Source: Phaeobacter inhibens DSM 16374
GTDB taxonomy: Bacteria; Pseudomonadota; Alphaproteobacteria; Rhodobacterales; Rhodobacteraceae
DNA: 64,000 nt
Assembly (NCBI RefSeq): GCF_000473105.1
Contig: NZ_KI421498.1
Coordinates: forward strand, 3,019,009 to 3,083,008
Direction: 5' to 3'
A program made the translations under genes and the position numbers. This document shows positions 1 to 9,613 of the stretch, one piece after another; position 1 is the stretch's first letter; the number at the start of each line of letters is the position of its first letter. The notes under the pieces are model-generated. The model ran no database searches and was not told the DNA's origin. It saw only the letters and a list, made by a program, of their open reading frames with translations.

Positions 1-86
1 GAATCGGATTTCGGGCGCCGGGGTGGAACGCCATCGCAGCCTCGATCGGTGCGCTGATCATTGTGCCGTTTCATTGGCGGCGCTAG
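1..86 (+). CDS. C-terminal fragment of a small hydrophobic protein (5' end outside window)
   Basis: An open frame enters from the left edge and stops at TAG (84-86). The visible 27 residues are hydrophobic and end in a basic tail (HWRR), as in the last transmembrane segment of a small membrane protein. A GlsB/YeaQ/YmgE-type protein is one possibility, but too little is visible to name a family. It converges on the TRIC-like gene on the other strand, with 17 bp between the two stops. Confidence 0.4.
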   Translation, partial: IGFRAPGWNAIAASIGALIIVPFHWRR

Positions 87-103
87 GGGGCTGAGATACG
101 GGA

Positions 104-727
104 TCAACTGCGCGGCGGGCGTGAGCGATAGACCGGCAGATGCCAGCCAAACGTGATTGAGCCTGCCCGCAGAACCCAACAGACCACTGCACAGGCCACC
201 AGTGCCCAGCGGTTCGGCAGGCCAAAGGCGATGCTGACGACAGCGGTGATCGCCCCCGCCATCGCACAGGAAATATAAAGCTCCCCCTGCTTCAGAACCA
301 GCGGGACCTCATTGCAGACGACATCCCGCATGAGCCCACCCAACGTGCCCGTTGCCATACCCATCAGCACCACGATCACGGGGGGTTGACCTGTCAGAAT
401 GGCCGCACCAGTGCCGGCAGACACCGCAACTGCCAGCGCAAAACTGTCAAGCCAGACAATCCAGCGCAACCGGCTCTCCACCAGATGGGCGGTGAAAAAT
501 ACCAGCACCGCAGCAGCGGCCGCTAGCAGGATATTGGTGGAATCCCCGATCCAGAACACCGGATGCCGATCCAGAAGTAGATCCCTGACCGTGCCCCCGC
601 CAACGGCCGTCAAACAGGCCACGAAGGCAAACCCGACAATATCAAGCTGCGCCCGACTGGCCACCAGCGCGCCAGAGGCGGCAAAGACCAGAACGGAGGC
701 GTAGTCCAGAAGGGTGAGGATGGTCAT
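104..727 (-). CDS. TRIC-type cation channel family protein (UPF0126/YicG-like)
   Basis: A 207-residue membrane protein with about seven hydrophobic segments. It has the duplicated glycine-rich signature of the UPF0126/TRIC family: GGGTVRD at residues 43-49 and GGLMRD at 130-135. Family members form trimeric cation channels in the inner membrane, and prokaryotic members are linked to K+ conductance; the physiological role here is unknown. It is the last gene of a minus-strand chain. Its ATG overlaps the rnhA stop by 4 bases (ATGA), which suggests translational coupling. The length is normal for the family. Confidence 0.85.
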   Translation of the reverse strand: MTILTLLDYASVLVFAASGALVASRAQLDIVGFAFVACLTAVGGGTVRDLLLDRHPVFWIGDSTNILLAAAAAVLVFFTAHLVESRLRWIVWLDSFALAVAVSAGTGAAILTGQPPVIVVLMGMATGTLGGLMRDVVCNEVPLVLKQGELYISCAMAGAITAVVSIAFGLPNRWALVACAVVCWVLRAGSITFGWHLPVYRSRPPRS

Positions 728-1191
728 GCTTTGGCTTTGCCGGGTTTGAAGGGGGCCATTCCAGCTCGGGCCAGCTCATCAGCACGTTCATTTTCAGGAT
801 GCCCGGCATGCCCTTTGACCCATTCCCACGTCACGGTGTGACGGCGCTGTGCCTCGTCCAGACGCTGCCAGAGTTCGACATTTTTGACGGGCTTCTTCGA
901 CGCGGTTTTCCAACCGTTGCGTTTCCATCCGTGAATCCAGCCCGTGACGCCGTTCTTTACATATGCGGAATCGGTGACAACCGTCAGCGTGGACGGTCTC
1001 GCAAGGTTTTCGAGGGCATTGATTGCGGCCAGAAGTTCCATACGGTTGTTGGTGGTTTCGGCCTCGCCGCCGCTCAGTTCCTTTTCTTTGACGATGGTCT
1101 CACCATCCATTGCCCGCAGCAACACACCCCAACCGCCGGGGCCGGGATTACCAGAACACGCACCATCGGTGTAGGCGAATAGCTCAGCCAT
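724..1191 (-). CDS. rnhA: Ribonuclease HI
   Basis: Degrades the RNA strand of RNA-DNA hybrids. The 155-residue protein carries the complete RNase HI active site: D9 in [17 protein letters not shown]52 in [10 protein letters not shown]74 in VVTDSAYV, H128 in VKGHAG and D138 in ERADELA. The basic handle region (residues 86-101) is present. An in-frame ATG 12 codons upstream exists, but the family start [10 protein letters not shown] at 1191 is preferred because the upstream residues do not look like RNase H. The start lies inside the end of the methyltransferase gene (8-base overlap). Confidence 0.95.
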   Translation of the reverse strand: MAELFAYTDGACSGNPGPGGWGVLLRAMDGETIVKEKELSGGEAETTNNRMELLAAINALENLARPSTLTVVTDSAYVKNGVTGWIHGWKRNGWKTASKKPVKNVELWQRLDEAQRRHTVTWEWVKGHAGHPENERADELARAGMAPFKPGKAKA

Positions 1192-1783
1192 GACAGGCCA
1201 CCGAAATCCAGCGTGCCATTGACCCATCTAAGCCGACGCTTTCGCCTGTGGTACTGTTGGTGGGTGTGAAACCGGCTGAGCGCAGCAGATCCTTCAATTC
1301 GTTGTCCTCATAATAGGTGTAGAGCCGCCCAAGGGCGTCCCGGGCCTCGCCCTTACCGAGCTTCAGCGCAATGTAAAAGGGGCCACCTGACCGTAATGCT
1401 TGCCGGATGGCGCGCAAATGGCGGGGGAAGTCGGCACGCGAGGCATGCAGCAGGCTGAAATTGGCCCAGACACCATCGTAGATGTCGATGCCGGTGAGCT
1501 CATCAAAGCTGGCAAGCTGGGTCTGAACCCCGGAGAGCTGGTCCGCCAGCGCGATCATTTCAGCCGAAGCATCCATGGCAAGAGGGCGTAGACCGGCGGA
1601 TGCCATAACTGCGCTGGACGTGCCTGGACCACAGCCCAGATCCAACACCTGACCACCGGGCGGGCAGGCGGCGATGAATTCCTCAAGCCGCGGATCCTGC
1701 CGCAAGTGGATCTCGTTGCGGTCCGCATAATCCGACGCCTTGCGGTTGTAGATTTCCAGAGTCGTGCGGTCTGGTTCACTCAT
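1184..1783 (-). CDS. Class I SAM-dependent methyltransferase
   Basis: A 199-residue protein with the SAM-binding motif [10 protein letters not shown] at residues 46-54, an acidic post-motif II (MDASAEMI) and a SAM-fold C-terminal half. The fold resembles the Methyltransf_11/25 type enzymes that act on small molecules; the substrate cannot be read from the sequence. The start [10 protein letters not shown] at 1783 overlaps the preceding DUF3429 stop by 4 bases. The reading frame stays open upstream, but that part is the antisense of DUF3429 and is not coding. It is the middle gene of the LysE-DUF3429-methyltransferase-rnhA-TRIC chain. Confidence 0.85.
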   Translation of the reverse strand: MSEPDRTTLEIYNRKASDYADRNEIHLRQDPRLEEFIAACPPGGQVLDLGCGPGTSSAVMASAGLRPLAMDASAEMIALADQLSGVQTQLASFDELTGIDIYDGVWANFSLLHASRADFPRHLRAIRQALRSGGPFYIALKLGKGEARDALGRLYTYYEDNELKDLLRSAGFTPTNSTTGESVGLDGSMARWISVACHG

Positions 1784-2232
1784 AGGTACACGCCTACGGC
1801 CAGGCTGGCGATCACGATAGATGTGAGCAGCAGTCGCAGCTGCATCCACCAGGATGGAGTTAGGCGCCATGCGGAGAAGGCATAGTCCAGCAGCAACAGC
1901 CCGGCGAAACCGTAGATCAGGTTGATGCCTGCGCTGGTTGGGCCACCGCCTGTCATAAAGAACGCCCAGAGTGCTGGCAGCACTGACAACGTGTAGCCCG
2001 TTGTGGCCCGCATTCCCGATGTCTTGGTCGCGAATCCCCACAGCACGCCGGACATGAAGCTGAGGATAACGGAGCCGTAGAACAGCTGCACATAGGGGCC
2101 GACAAACCGCGGACCCAGATGACCTGCGCCCCAGATCTGTAAGGACGAGAACTGCGTTGACAGCGCACCCCATACAAACGGTATCACGCCAGCGAGACCC
2201 AGGATCAGTGGTGCGGGTGGTATCCGGCTCAT
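1780..2232 (-). CDS. DUF3429 family membrane protein
   Basis: A 150-residue, very hydrophobic protein with about five predicted transmembrane segments, starting MSRIPPAPLILGLAGVIPF. The pattern of a proline-rich start, then LGLAGxIPF, a central SFMSGVLWG motif and a C-terminal trio of helices matches the DUF3429 inner-membrane family, which has no established function. Both ends overlap neighbours by ATGA: the LysE-like gene upstream and the methyltransferase downstream. It is almost certainly co-translated with them. Confidence 0.8.
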   Translation of the reverse strand: MSRIPPAPLILGLAGVIPFVWGALSTQFSSLQIWGAGHLGPRFVGPYVQLFYGSVILSFMSGVLWGFATKTSGMRATTGYTLSVLPALWAFFMTGGGPTSAGINLIYGFAGLLLLDYAFSAWRLTPSWWMQLRLLLTSIVIASLAVGVYL

Positions 2233-2846
2233 GCGCGTTCCATCGCCAGTCGTGCGGCCAAAGCAGTAAATAGCCCGGCAAAGCTGCGATTGAGCCATTT
2301 CACCACGGTGTCGGATCCCAGGATCAGAGTGCGCGCTTGGGCCGCGAACAGGCCATAGAGAACAAACACCGCAAAGGTCATAGCCATGAAGATCAGCCCA
2401 AGGATAATCATTTCCTGCGTTGCGGTCTCGGGCGTGCCTGAGAGGAAGGGGGGCAGAAGAGCCAGGAAAAACACGGAGAGCTTTGGGTTGAGAATGTTGA
2501 TCATAGCCCCGCGCTTGGCAATTTTCGCGCCCCGGTCTCGCGCGGTGGGCGCATTGGACAGCGACAGGGCACCATCCGTTTTCAGCATCTGCCACGCAAG
2601 ATAAAGAAGATAGAGAACGCCCGCGATCTTCACGGCCTGAAACAACAGTGCAGAGGTGTGCAGAACTGCAGCCAACCCCAATGTGGCGGCCGCCAGATGA
2701 GGCAGGATGCCAAAGGTGCAGCCGACTGCGGCCCAGATTGCGGCTCTCCGTCCCTGACCAAGGCCAAGCGCCAGCGTGTACAGCACCCCTGTTCCCGGTG
2801 CGAGGACAACGACAAATGCGGTGATCAGAAATTGCAGTGAAATCAA
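2229..2846 (-). CDS. LysE/RhtB family translocator
   Basis: A 205-residue inner-membrane exporter of the LysE/RhtB type with about six transmembrane segments. APGTG at residues 16-20 corresponds to the family's PGP region, and INILNPKLSVFFLALLPPF is the typical mid-protein signature. Family members export amino acids or related small solutes; the substrate is unknown here. The start is a TTG at 2846, chosen because GGAG lies 8 bases upstream, and residues further upstream in the frame are not LysE-like. It begins 121 bp after the ispH stop and overlaps DUF3429 by 4 bases. Confidence 0.85.
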   Translation of the reverse strand: MISLQFLITAFVVVLAPGTGVLYTLALGLGQGRRAAIWAAVGCTFGILPHLAAATLGLAAVLHTSALLFQAVKIAGVLYLLYLAWQMLKTDGALSLSNAPTARDRGAKIAKRGAMINILNPKLSVFFLALLPPFLSGTPETATQEMIILGLIFMAMTFAVFVLYGLFAAQARTLILGSDTVVKWLNRSFAGLFTALAARLAMERA

Positions 2847-2967
2847 TTGATCAGCTCCTTCGGCAGACAATGTGGCGCTGGCCAAGGGTAATCGGCTATT
2901 GATCAGTTGCAAGGCAAAGAAACCCTGCAGACAGGTAAAGCGGCTGCAGAGGGCAAATGCGATTGCG

Positions 2968-3918
2968 TCAGGCGGGTTCGCGCAAAACCCGTGGAACCTT
3001 GAACTCGACCCGCTCAATTGCGGTCTCGACCAACTCAACAGTCACCTCGAACCGCTCCTTGAAGGCGTCGATGACCTCGTTCACCAGCAATTCAGGTGCA
3101 GAGGCGCCAGCGGTAATGGCGACCGATGAGATCCCCTCCAGCGCGCGCCAGTCGATATTTTCGGCGCGCTGCACCAGCTGTGCATATTGGCAGCCTGCCT
3201 TTGCGCCAACTTCCACAAGGCGGCGAGAGTTCGACGAATTCGGCGCGCCAACCACCAGCAGGGCGTCGGCCTTGGGGGCAACTTCCTTGACCGCTTCCTG
3301 GCGGTTCGTGGTGGCGTAGCAGATATCTTCCTTATGCGGACCGACGATATTGGGGAAGCGTGATTGCAGGGCGGCGACAATATCCTTGGTGTCATCCACT
3401 GACAGCGTCGTCTGGGTTACATAGGCCAGATTGTCAGGATCGCGTACCGCCACGGTGGCCACATCATCCGGCGTTTCGACCAGCAGTACTTCGCCATCAG
3501 GCAGCTGTCCCATGGTTCCGATGGTCTCCGGATGTCCCTTGTGACCAATCATGATCATCTGAAGGCCGTTTTCAGCGTGGCGCTGGGCCTCAATGTGGAC
3601 CTTCGATACCAGCGGGCATGTCGCGTCGACATAGATCATCTGGCGGCGATCAGCCTCTGCTGGAATAGACTTCGGCACGCCATGGGCGGAGAAAATCACC
3701 GGGCGGTCATCTGGGCATTCGTCCAGCTCCTCGACAAAAACAGCGCCTTTATCCCGCAGCCCATCGACCACATATTTATTGTGGACGATCTCATGGCGCA
3801 CATAGACAGGTGCTCCCCATTTCTCGAGCGCCATTTCAACGATTTTGATGGCCCGGTCGACACCGGCACAGAAACCGCGTGGTGCGGCTAGATATAGCGT
3901 CAGGGGTGGCTTGGTCAT
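2968..3918 (-). CDS. ispH: 4-hydroxy-3-methylbut-2-enyl diphosphate reductase
   Basis: The last enzyme of the MEP isoprenoid pathway, reducing HMBPP to IPP and DMAPP with a [4Fe-4S] cluster. The 316-residue protein shows the three cluster cysteines in [12 protein letters not shown] (C17), YVDATCPLV and [12 protein letters not shown]. The substrate-binding histidines in VRHEIVHN and GHKGHPE and the family TQTTLS motif are also present. The start [10 protein letters not shown] at 3918 is preceded by AAGGAG, so the 26 further in-frame upstream codons are rejected. It probably heads the minus-strand cluster containing the LysE exporter and rnhA. Confidence 0.97.
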   Translation of the reverse strand: MTKPPLTLYLAAPRGFCAGVDRAIKIVEMALEKWGAPVYVRHEIVHNKYVVDGLRDKGAVFVEELDECPDDRPVIFSAHGVPKSIPAEADRRQMIYVDATCPLVSKVHIEAQRHAENGLQMIMIGHKGHPETIGTMGQLPDGEVLLVETPDDVATVAVRDPDNLAYVTQTTLSVDDTKDIVAALQSRFPNIVGPHKEDICYATTNRQEAVKEVAPKADALLVVGAPNSSNSRRLVEVGAKAGCQYAQLVQRAENIDWRALEGISSVAITAGASAPELLVNEVIDAFKERFEVTVELVETAIERVEFKVPRVLREPA

Positions 3919-4028
3919 CGCGGTCTCCTTACCGCTCAGAGCTAGGACTTTCCGAGGGCAAGGTCCAGTCCTGCGCAGCGGACTCGTGCTGCTCATGCGT
4001 CAAATGGCGCGCGTGCTGCGCAAACGAA

Positions 4029-4062
4029 AGCCCGCAGTCAGTGAATAGCACTGCTGCGGGCT
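4029..4062 (-). terminator. Hairpin terminator downstream of the NYN-domain gene
   Basis: AGCCCGCAG (4029-4037) pairs with CTGCGGGCT (4054-4062), extended inward with one bulge. Read on the minus strand it is followed by TTT-CG-TTT, a short uridine-rich tail. It lies 47 bp after the stop of the NYN gene and before ispH on the same strand. Confidence 0.55.
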
Positions 4063-4108
4063 GTGTCTGCCATGTCCGAAGCGCGTCGTCTTCGGCAACA
4101 GATCGGTA

Positions 4109-4678
4109 TCAGCCGCTTGCGGCCGACACCGAACGGGGATCGCTTTGTTCGCGGGGGGGGCGACCAATCACGTCCTTCAACTCTTCCAGTTCGATGAAGT
4201 TGTCGGCCTGGCGGCGCAACTCGTCCGAGATCATCGGTGGCTGGCTGCGAATGGTGGAGACCACGGAGACGCGTACGCCCTGCCGCTGCAAACTGGCGAT
4301 CAGGGGGCGAAAATCGCCATCGCCGGAAAATAGTACGATATGATCGACGCGCGGTGCCAGTTCCATGGCGTCCACCGTCAGCTCGATATCCATATTCCCC
4401 TTCACCTTTCGGCGGCCCATGCTGTCGGTGTATTCCTTGGCCGGTTTGGTCACCATGGTGAAGCCGTTGTAATGCAACCAGTCCACCAAAGGCCGGATGG
4501 GAGAATATTCATCATTTTCCAGCAGGGCAGTGTAGTAAAAGGCGCGCAGAAGTTTGCCCCGGCGCATGAATTCCTGCCTGAGTAACTTGTAATCGATGTC
4601 AAACCCCAGCGCCTTTGCAGCGGCATAAAGGTTCGAGCCATCGATGAACAGCGCAAGCCGTTCGTCCTTGTAAAACAT
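4109..4678 (-). CDS. NYN domain protein (LabA/DUF88 family)
   Basis: A 189-residue single-domain protein of the NYN/PIN-like nuclease superfamily. Acidic clusters that would bind the metal are at FIDGSNLY (D13), NMDIELTVDAMEL and FSGDGDFRPLI. LabA/LimD-type NYN proteins are predicted RNases; the target is unknown. ATG 4678 is chosen with AAGGA 8 bases upstream. A TTG immediately before it is an alternative start and would add one residue. It is transcribed away from folK from a shared intergenic region (4679-4817). Confidence 0.85.
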   Translation of the reverse strand: MFYKDERLALFIDGSNLYAAAKALGFDIDYKLLRQEFMRRGKLLRAFYYTALLENDEYSPIRPLVDWLHYNGFTMVTKPAKEYTDSMGRRKVKGNMDIELTVDAMELAPRVDHIVLFSGDGDFRPLIASLQRQGVRVSVVSTIRSQPPMISDELRRQADNFIELEELKDVIGRPPREQSDPRSVSAASG

Positions 4679-4817
4679 CAAATATGTCCTTCCGGTAGGT
4701 CCGTCTCAGCAGTGAGGTTCCGTGAGTGAATGCTGAAATACGCTAAAACGGGTGGACTTAATGTAGGTTATTTGACATTTGCCGCAAGTGTGTCGGGATC
4801 AAGAAACGAGGGCAAAA

Positions 4818-5387
4818 ATGACCGAAATCCGGTCAGAGGCGCTTATTGCCATGGGGGGGAACCTGCCTATCGGCGAGCAGTCGGTGGTCCATACCCTCAT
4901 AGGGGCTGTTGAACAGTTGTCCGAATCAGACATCCGGCTGACGGCGGTATCGCGGTTCTATCGTACGCCCTGTTTTCCGGCTGGATCTGGCCCTGACTAT
5001 GTGAATGCAGCAATCGCAATACGCACAATTCTGTCACCGCGAGATTTGCTAGATCTGTTGCATCAGGTTGAGGCTGATTTTGCCCGCCGCCGCGTACAGC
5101 GCTGGGGAATGCGGACGCTGGATCTGGACCTGATCGCCTATGATGATTTGATCTGTCCGGATGTGGCGACTTTCGAACGTTGGAAAGATCTGCCGCTTGA
5201 ACAGCAAATGCAGGAGGCACCGGGGCAGATGCTGGTACCGCACCCACGGCTACAGGATCGCGGCTTTGTCCTCGTACCGTTGCGGGATATCGCGCCGGAT
5301 TGGCGGCACCCGATTCTCGGTCAGACTGTCCGCGAGCTCTGCGCTGCGCTGCCAATGTCCGATTTGAATGAGATTTCGCCGGTCTGA
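4818..5387 (+). CDS. folK: 2-amino-4-hydroxy-6-hydroxymethyldihydropteridine pyrophosphokinase (HPPK)
   Basis: Transfers pyrophosphate from ATP to hydroxymethyldihydropterin in folate synthesis. The 189-residue protein has the family features ALIAMGGNLP near the start, VSRFYRTPCFP, GPDYVNAAIAI, and RRVQRWGMRTLDLDLIAYDD carrying the HPPK signature (R-W-G-x-R-x-L-D-L-D). HPHPRL is read as VPHPRLQDRGFVLVPL. Start 4818 has GAGGG upstream; 13 further upstream in-frame residues are not HPPK-like. The region of about 140 bp before it is shared with the divergent NYN gene. Confidence 0.95.
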   Translation: MTEIRSEALIAMGGNLPIGEQSVVHTLIGAVEQLSESDIRLTAVSRFYRTPCFPAGSGPDYVNAAIAIRTILSPRDLLDLLHQVEADFARRRVQRWGMRTLDLDLIAYDDLICPDVATFERWKDLPLEQQMQEAPGQMLVPHPRLQDRGFVLVPLRDIAPDWRHPILGQTVRELCAALPMSDLNEISPV

Positions 5388-5412
5388 GCCGTCGATGCGC
5401 CCCATTCGGCGC

Positions 5413-5441
5413 TTGTCAAGAGAAAGCTTTGGTTTTAGAAG
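5413..5441 (+). promoter_or_regulatory. Putative sigma-70-type promoter of rpoZ
   Basis: TTGTCA (5413-5418), a 17-bp spacer and TAGAAG (5436-5441) lie 38 bp before the rpoZ start. The -35 matches the consensus at 5 of 6 positions and the -10 at 4 of 6. It is read from sequence only. Confidence 0.45.
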
Positions 5442-5479
5442 TCACCCTTCTGGACTTATTTTGATTTGGAGAGTCGCCT

Positions 5480-5833
5480 ATGGCCCGCGTGACGGTTGAA
5501 GACTGCGTAGACAAGGTTCCCAACCGCTTTGAGCTGGTGATGCTCGCCGCGCATCGTGCGCGTGAGATTTCGGCTGGTGCCGCGTTGACGGTTGAGCGGG
5601 ACAACGACAAGAACCCTGTCGTATCCCTGCGTGAGATCGCTGACGAAACCCAAAGCGCCGACTCTCTGCGCGAGCGTCTGATCGAAAGCAACCAGACCCA
5701 GATCGAAGTGGATGAGCCGGAAGATGATTCCATGGCCCTTCTGATGGGTGCGGAAAACGACAAACCCGCCACCGATGACATGTCGGAAGAAAAACTGCTG
5801 CGTGCGCTAATGGAGGCGCAAGGGCAGGGTTGA
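5480..5833 (+). CDS. rpoZ: RNA polymerase omega subunit
   Basis: A 117-residue omega subunit beginning [20 protein letters not shown]. It has the conserved [11 protein letters not shown] helix and the [11 protein letters not shown] segment that clamps the beta' C-terminus. The acidic C-terminal extension is typical of alphaproteobacteria. Omega assists polymerase assembly and ppGpp responses. The gene sits 40 bp before the (p)ppGpp synthetase/hydrolase, the classic rpoZ-spoT pairing. GGAG precedes the start. Confidence 0.95.
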   Translation: MARVTVEDCVDKVPNRFELVMLAAHRAREISAGAALTVERDNDKNPVVSLREIADETQSADSLRERLIESNQTQIEVDEPEDDSMALLMGAENDKPATDDMSEEKLLRALMEAQGQG

Positions 5834-5873
5834 GACGTCGCAAGACATAGTGAGCTGAGGCTGCGGACCGGAA

Positions 5874-8006
5874 ATGATTTCACCAGAAGACCTGATTGCT
5901 CTGGTCCGCAACTACAATCCCCGGACCAATGCGGACAGGATCGCCGATGCCTATGCGTTCGGTGAACAAATGCACGATGGGCAGTTTCGCCATTCGGGCG
6001 AACCCTATTTCACCCATCCCGTAGCAGTCGCGGCCATCTTGACCGAACAGCGGCTGGATGATGCCACCATCATCACCGCCCTGCTGCACGACACCATCGA
6101 AGATACCAAGGCTTCCTACGACGAAATCTCCACGCGGTTCGGGGACGAGGTGGCAATGCTGGTCGATGGTGTGACCAAGCTGACAAACCTGCAGCTATCC
6201 AGCCGCGAAACCAAACAGGCCGAGAACTTCCGCAAGCTGTTCATGGCAATGTCGAAAGACCTGCGGGTCATTCTCGTCAAACTCGCGGACCGTCTGCATA
6301 ACATGCGGACTATCAAGGCGATGCGCCCGGACAAACAGGCCCAAAAGGCGCGTGAGACCATGGATATCTATGCGCCGCTGGCAGGCCGCATGGGGATGCA
6401 GTGGATGCGCGAGGAGCTGGAAGATCTGGCCTTTCGAGTGCTTAATCCTGAAGGGCGGCAATCGATTATCCGCCGCTTCGTCACGTTGCAGCGCGAAACC
6501 GGCGATGTGATCCACCGCATCACCGGCGACATGCGGGCGGAGCTTGAGAAGACCGGGATTGAGGCCGAAGTTTTTGGTCGCGCAAAGAAACCCTATTCCA
6601 TCTGGCGCAAGATGCAGGAAAAAGATCAGGGCTTTTCGCGGCTCTCTGATATCTACGGGTTCCGTATTATCACTGCGAGTGAGGAAGACTGCTACCGTGC
6701 GCTTGGTGCCATCCATCAGCGCTGGCGGGCGGTGCCTGGCCGGTTCAAGGACTACATCAGCCAGCCAAAGTCCAACGGCTATCGGTCGATCCATGCAACT
6801 GTCTCCGGGCGCGACGGCAAGCGGGTAGAGGTGCAGATCCGCACACGCCAGATGCACGATGTGGCGGAGACCGGTGTTGCGGCACATTGGTCCTATCGTG
6901 ATGGTGTGCGATCTGAGAACCCCTTTGCCGTTGATCCGGCAAAGTGGATTGCGTCCCTCACGGAGCAGTTCGACGCAGAGGAAGATCATGATGAGTTCCT
7001 CGAGGCGGTCAAGCTGGAGATGTATTCTGATCAGGTGTTCTGCTTCACCCCCAAGGGGGATGTGATCAAACTGCCCAAGGGGGCGACCCCGATCGACTAT
7101 GCCTATGCAATCCATACCCGCATCGGACATGCCTGTGTGGGGGCGAAAGTGGATGCAATCCGTGTGCCATTGTGGACGCGTCTGCGCAATGGACAGTCGG
7201 TTGAGATCATCACGGCGGAAGGGCAGACCCCGCAGGTGAGCTGGCTGGACATCGCGACCACGGGCAAGGCGCGCACGGCGATCCGCCGCGCCCTGCGCGA
7301 AGCGGATCGGGCCCGGTTTGTGAAACTGGGTCACGAGTTGGCGCGATCTGCCTTTGAACATGTGGGCCGCAAGGCCACGGATAAGGCGCTGGAAACAGCG
7401 GCGCGCGCTCTACGTGTCAGTACGGTGGATGAATTGTTGGCCCGTCTCGGCGCGGCCGTTCTTACCGCTCATGACGTGGTGCAGGCGGTCTATCCGGAGC
7501 TTGCCGCGGATGACAGTGACGAGGTGTCTCCCCGCCGCGCAGTGATTGGTCTTGAGCCGGGGCAGAGCTTCGAGCGTGCGCCCTGTTGCCAGCCCTTGCC
7601 GGGTGAGCGGATCATCGGCATCACCTACCGGGGGCGGGGTGTGGTGGTACATGCTGCAGATTGTGACGCGCTGGGAGAGGTGGAAGACCAGCCCGAACGC
7701 TGGGTCGACCTGCATTGGCATAGCGGAACCCACCCGGCGGTCTATGGTGTGACGCTGGAGCTGACGATTGGCAATGATGCCGGTGTTCTGGGGCGCATTT
7801 GCACATTGATCGGTGAGAAAAAGGCCAATATCTCAGACCTTGAATTTGTCGATCGGAAACCAGACTTTTACCGGCTGATGATTAATGTCGAGTTGCGGGA
7901 TGTGGAACAGCTGCATTCGCTGATGTTGATGCTGGAAGCCGAGAGTGATGTCGCTGCTGTTGCTCGGTTCCGCGATTTGCCGGAAAGCCGCCCAAAGCTC
8001 GGGTAG
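5874..8006 (+). CDS. rsh: Bifunctional (p)ppGpp synthetase/hydrolase (Rsh, RelA/SpoT family)
   Basis: A 710-residue long RSH protein that makes and degrades the alarmone ppGpp. The N-terminal HD hydrolase domain is intact, with the HDxxED motif at H72-D77 (LLHDTIEDT). The synthetase domain (about residues 230-350) has GFSRLSDIYGFRI and QPKSNGYRSIHATV. A TGS domain (about 385-445, VFCFTPKGDVIKLPKGATP) and a C-terminal ACT domain (about 625-700) follow. With both catalytic domains intact this is probably the main stringent-response enzyme of the organism. It is likely co-transcribed with rpoZ and followed by a DUF2062 gene. Confidence 0.96.
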   Translation: MISPEDLIALVRNYNPRTNADRIADAYAFGEQMHDGQFRHSGEPYFTHPVAVAAILTEQRLDDATIITALLHDTIEDTKASYDEISTRFGDEVAMLVDGVTKLTNLQLSSRETKQAENFRKLFMAMSKDLRVILVKLADRLHNMRTIKAMRPDKQAQKARETMDIYAPLAGRMGMQWMREELEDLAFRVLNPEGRQSIIRRFVTLQRETGDVIHRITGDMRAELEKTGIEAEVFGRAKKPYSIWRKMQEKDQGFSRLSDIYGFRIITASEEDCYRALGAIHQRWRAVPGRFKDYISQPKSNGYRSIHATVSGRDGKRVEVQIRTRQMHDVAETGVAAHWSYRDGVRSENPFAVDPAKWIASLTEQFDAEEDHDEFLEAVKLEMYSDQVFCFTPKGDVIKLPKGATPIDYAYAIHTRIGHACVGAKVDAIRVPLWTRLRNGQSVEIITAEGQTPQVSWLDIATTGKARTAIRRALREADRARFVKLGHELARSAFEHVGRKATDKALETAARALRVSTVDELLARLGAAVLTAHDVVQAVYPELAADDSDEVSPRRAVIGLEPGQSFERAPCCQPLPGERIIGITYRGRGVVVHAADCDALGEVEDQPERWVDLHWHSGTHPAVYGVTLELTIGNDAGVLGRICTLIGEKKANISDLEFVDRKPDFYRLMINVELRDVEQLHSLMLMLEAESDVAAVARFRDLPESRPKLG

Positions 8007-8039
8007 CCGTTCAGTAGGATTTGGGAAGGACGCGTATCT

Positions 8040-8693
8040 TTGGTATTCAGGCGCCGTGATAGACGTCCGCCTCTGCGCGCGGTTGCCGATTTCCTGTGGC
8101 CGCGGGGCGGCTGGGGGCGCGCGTTTCACTATGTGAAGCATCGTGTGCGCCGTCTGCCCGATTCGCCGGAGCGGATCGCCCGAGGGGTCTGGGCCGGTGT
8201 CTTCACCACATTTACCCCGTTCTATGGCATGCACTTCGTTGTGGCTGCGATCATCGCACGGCTGATGAACGGGAATATTCTGGCGGCTCTCAGCGGTACG
8301 TTCTTTGGCAACCCGCTCACCTATGTGCCGATTGGCGTCGCCTCGCTGCAGACCGGACACTGGATTCTGGGAACCGAATTCGATGCCGACGTGGATAAGT
8401 CACTGGTCGGGAAATTCCTGGCGGCGGGTGATGATCTGTTCGACAACCTGATTGCGTTAGTCACCGATCGCCCTGCGGATTGGCAGGGGCTGACCCTGTT
8501 CTACCACGAGGTGTTTTATCCCTATCTTGTCGGGGGCGTTATTCCGGGCATCATTACGGCAACGGTTTGCTATGTGCTTAGCGTTCCGGTGATCCGGGCC
8601 TATCAGCAGCGCCGCCGTGCCAAGATCAAGGCGAAGTTTGATATTATCAAGAAACGTGCCTCTCTGGACGCCGAAAGCGACAGCAGCAGCTGA
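8040..8693 (+). CDS. DUF2062 domain membrane protein
   Basis: A 217-residue protein with the DUF2062 core: a PRGGWGRAFHYVKHRVRRL start, then ARGVWAGVFTTFTPFYGMH, a hydrophobic stretch and GTFFGNPLTYVPIG. A second membrane segment is near residues 165-190 and the tail is basic and charged. The function is unknown; family members are inner-membrane proteins often beside rsh or pdxJ in Rhodobacteraceae. The start is a TTG at 8040 with GGAAGGA 8 bases upstream, and no better ATG precedes the conserved region. It lies 33 bp after rsh, probably in the same transcript. Confidence 0.8.
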   Translation: MVFRRRDRRPPLRAVADFLWPRGGWGRAFHYVKHRVRRLPDSPERIARGVWAGVFTTFTPFYGMHFVVAAIIARLMNGNILAALSGTFFGNPLTYVPIGVASLQTGHWILGTEFDADVDKSLVGKFLAAGDDLFDNLIALVTDRPADWQGLTLFYHEVFYPYLVGGVIPGIITATVCYVLSVPVIRAYQQRRRAKIKAKFDIIKKRASLDAESDSSS

Positions 8694-8792
8694 GCCTTCG
8701 CGCCAAGGCACAATTTGGTGGTTTCCGGGCTTGCCCTTACCACCGCAGCGCCTAGTCTCAGGCGAAAGGCACTCTAGTAGGAAATTGGATCC

Positions 8793-9554
8793 ATGGCACA
8801 GACGTCCTCGCAAACTGCCGGGCTGCGGCTTGGTGTGAATATTGACCATGTAGCCACCGTGCGCAACGCGCGCGGTGGCTTGGCACCGGACCCGGTGCGG
8901 GCGGCCAAATTGGCCGAGGAGGCCGGCGCTGACGGAATCACGGCGCATCTGCGAGAGGATCGCCGCCACATCACCGATGCCGATATCGACGGGCTGATGG
9001 CCGCCCTGAGCGTGCCGCTGAACTTTGAGATGGCAGCAACGGAGGAAATGCAGAAAATTGCGCTGCGCCATAAACCCCATGCGGTGTGCATCGTGCCGGA
9101 AAAACGCGAAGAGCGCACCACCGAGGGAGGGCTGGAAGTGGCCCGCGAGGAAAACAAGCTGGCGCATTACATTGCGCCGTTACGGGATGCTGGATGCCGG
9201 GTATCAATCTTCATTGCTGCGGATCAGCGCCAGATTGAAGCCGCGCATCGCATCGGCGCCGAGGTCATTGAGCTGCACACCGGGGCGTATTGCGATGCCC
9301 ATGCTGAAGGCGATTTTGCCAAGCGCGATGCCGAGTTGGCCGCCCTACGCGAGATGTCCAGCTTTGCGCATTCACTGGGGTTGGAGGTCCACGCAGGCCA
9401 CGGTCTGACCTATGATTGCGTACAACCCGTCGCCGCGTTTCCTGAGGTGCGTGAATTGAATATTGGTCATTTCCTCATCGGCGAGTCGATCTTCAGAGGG
9501 TTGACCCCGGCCATCGCCGAGATGCGCCGCCTGATGGCTGAGGTGCGCGGCTAG
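8793..9554 (+). CDS. pdxJ: Pyridoxine 5'-phosphate synthase
   Basis: Condenses 1-deoxyxylulose-5-phosphate with 3-amino-2-oxopropyl phosphate in vitamin B6 synthesis. The 253-residue TIM-barrel protein has [17 protein letters not shown], the catalytic glutamate region [10 protein letters not shown], the HTGAYCD motif and [12 protein letters not shown]. The C-terminal phosphate-binding [11 protein letters not shown] is present. A GGA-type ribosome site precedes the ATG. It is followed by acpS 59 bp downstream, an order common in proteobacteria (pdxJ-acpS). Confidence 0.97.
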   Translation: MAQTSSQTAGLRLGVNIDHVATVRNARGGLAPDPVRAAKLAEEAGADGITAHLREDRRHITDADIDGLMAALSVPLNFEMAATEEMQKIALRHKPHAVCIVPEKREERTTEGGLEVAREENKLAHYIAPLRDAGCRVSIFIAADQRQIEAAHRIGAEVIELHTGAYCDAHAEGDFAKRDAELAALREMSSFAHSLGLEVHAGHGLTYDCVQPVAAFPEVRELNIGHFLIGESIFRGLTPAIAEMRRLMAEVRG

Positions 9555-9613
9555 GACAGCCACCGACGTCCACGGGTCTTGCCAGTTCCGGTCAGATCGC
9601 CTTTGATCAGGGC

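Noticed and set aside
4772-4800. TTGACA box upstream of folK
   Set aside because: The -35 is perfect, but no acceptable -10 occurs at 16-18 bp, so no promoter is claimed.
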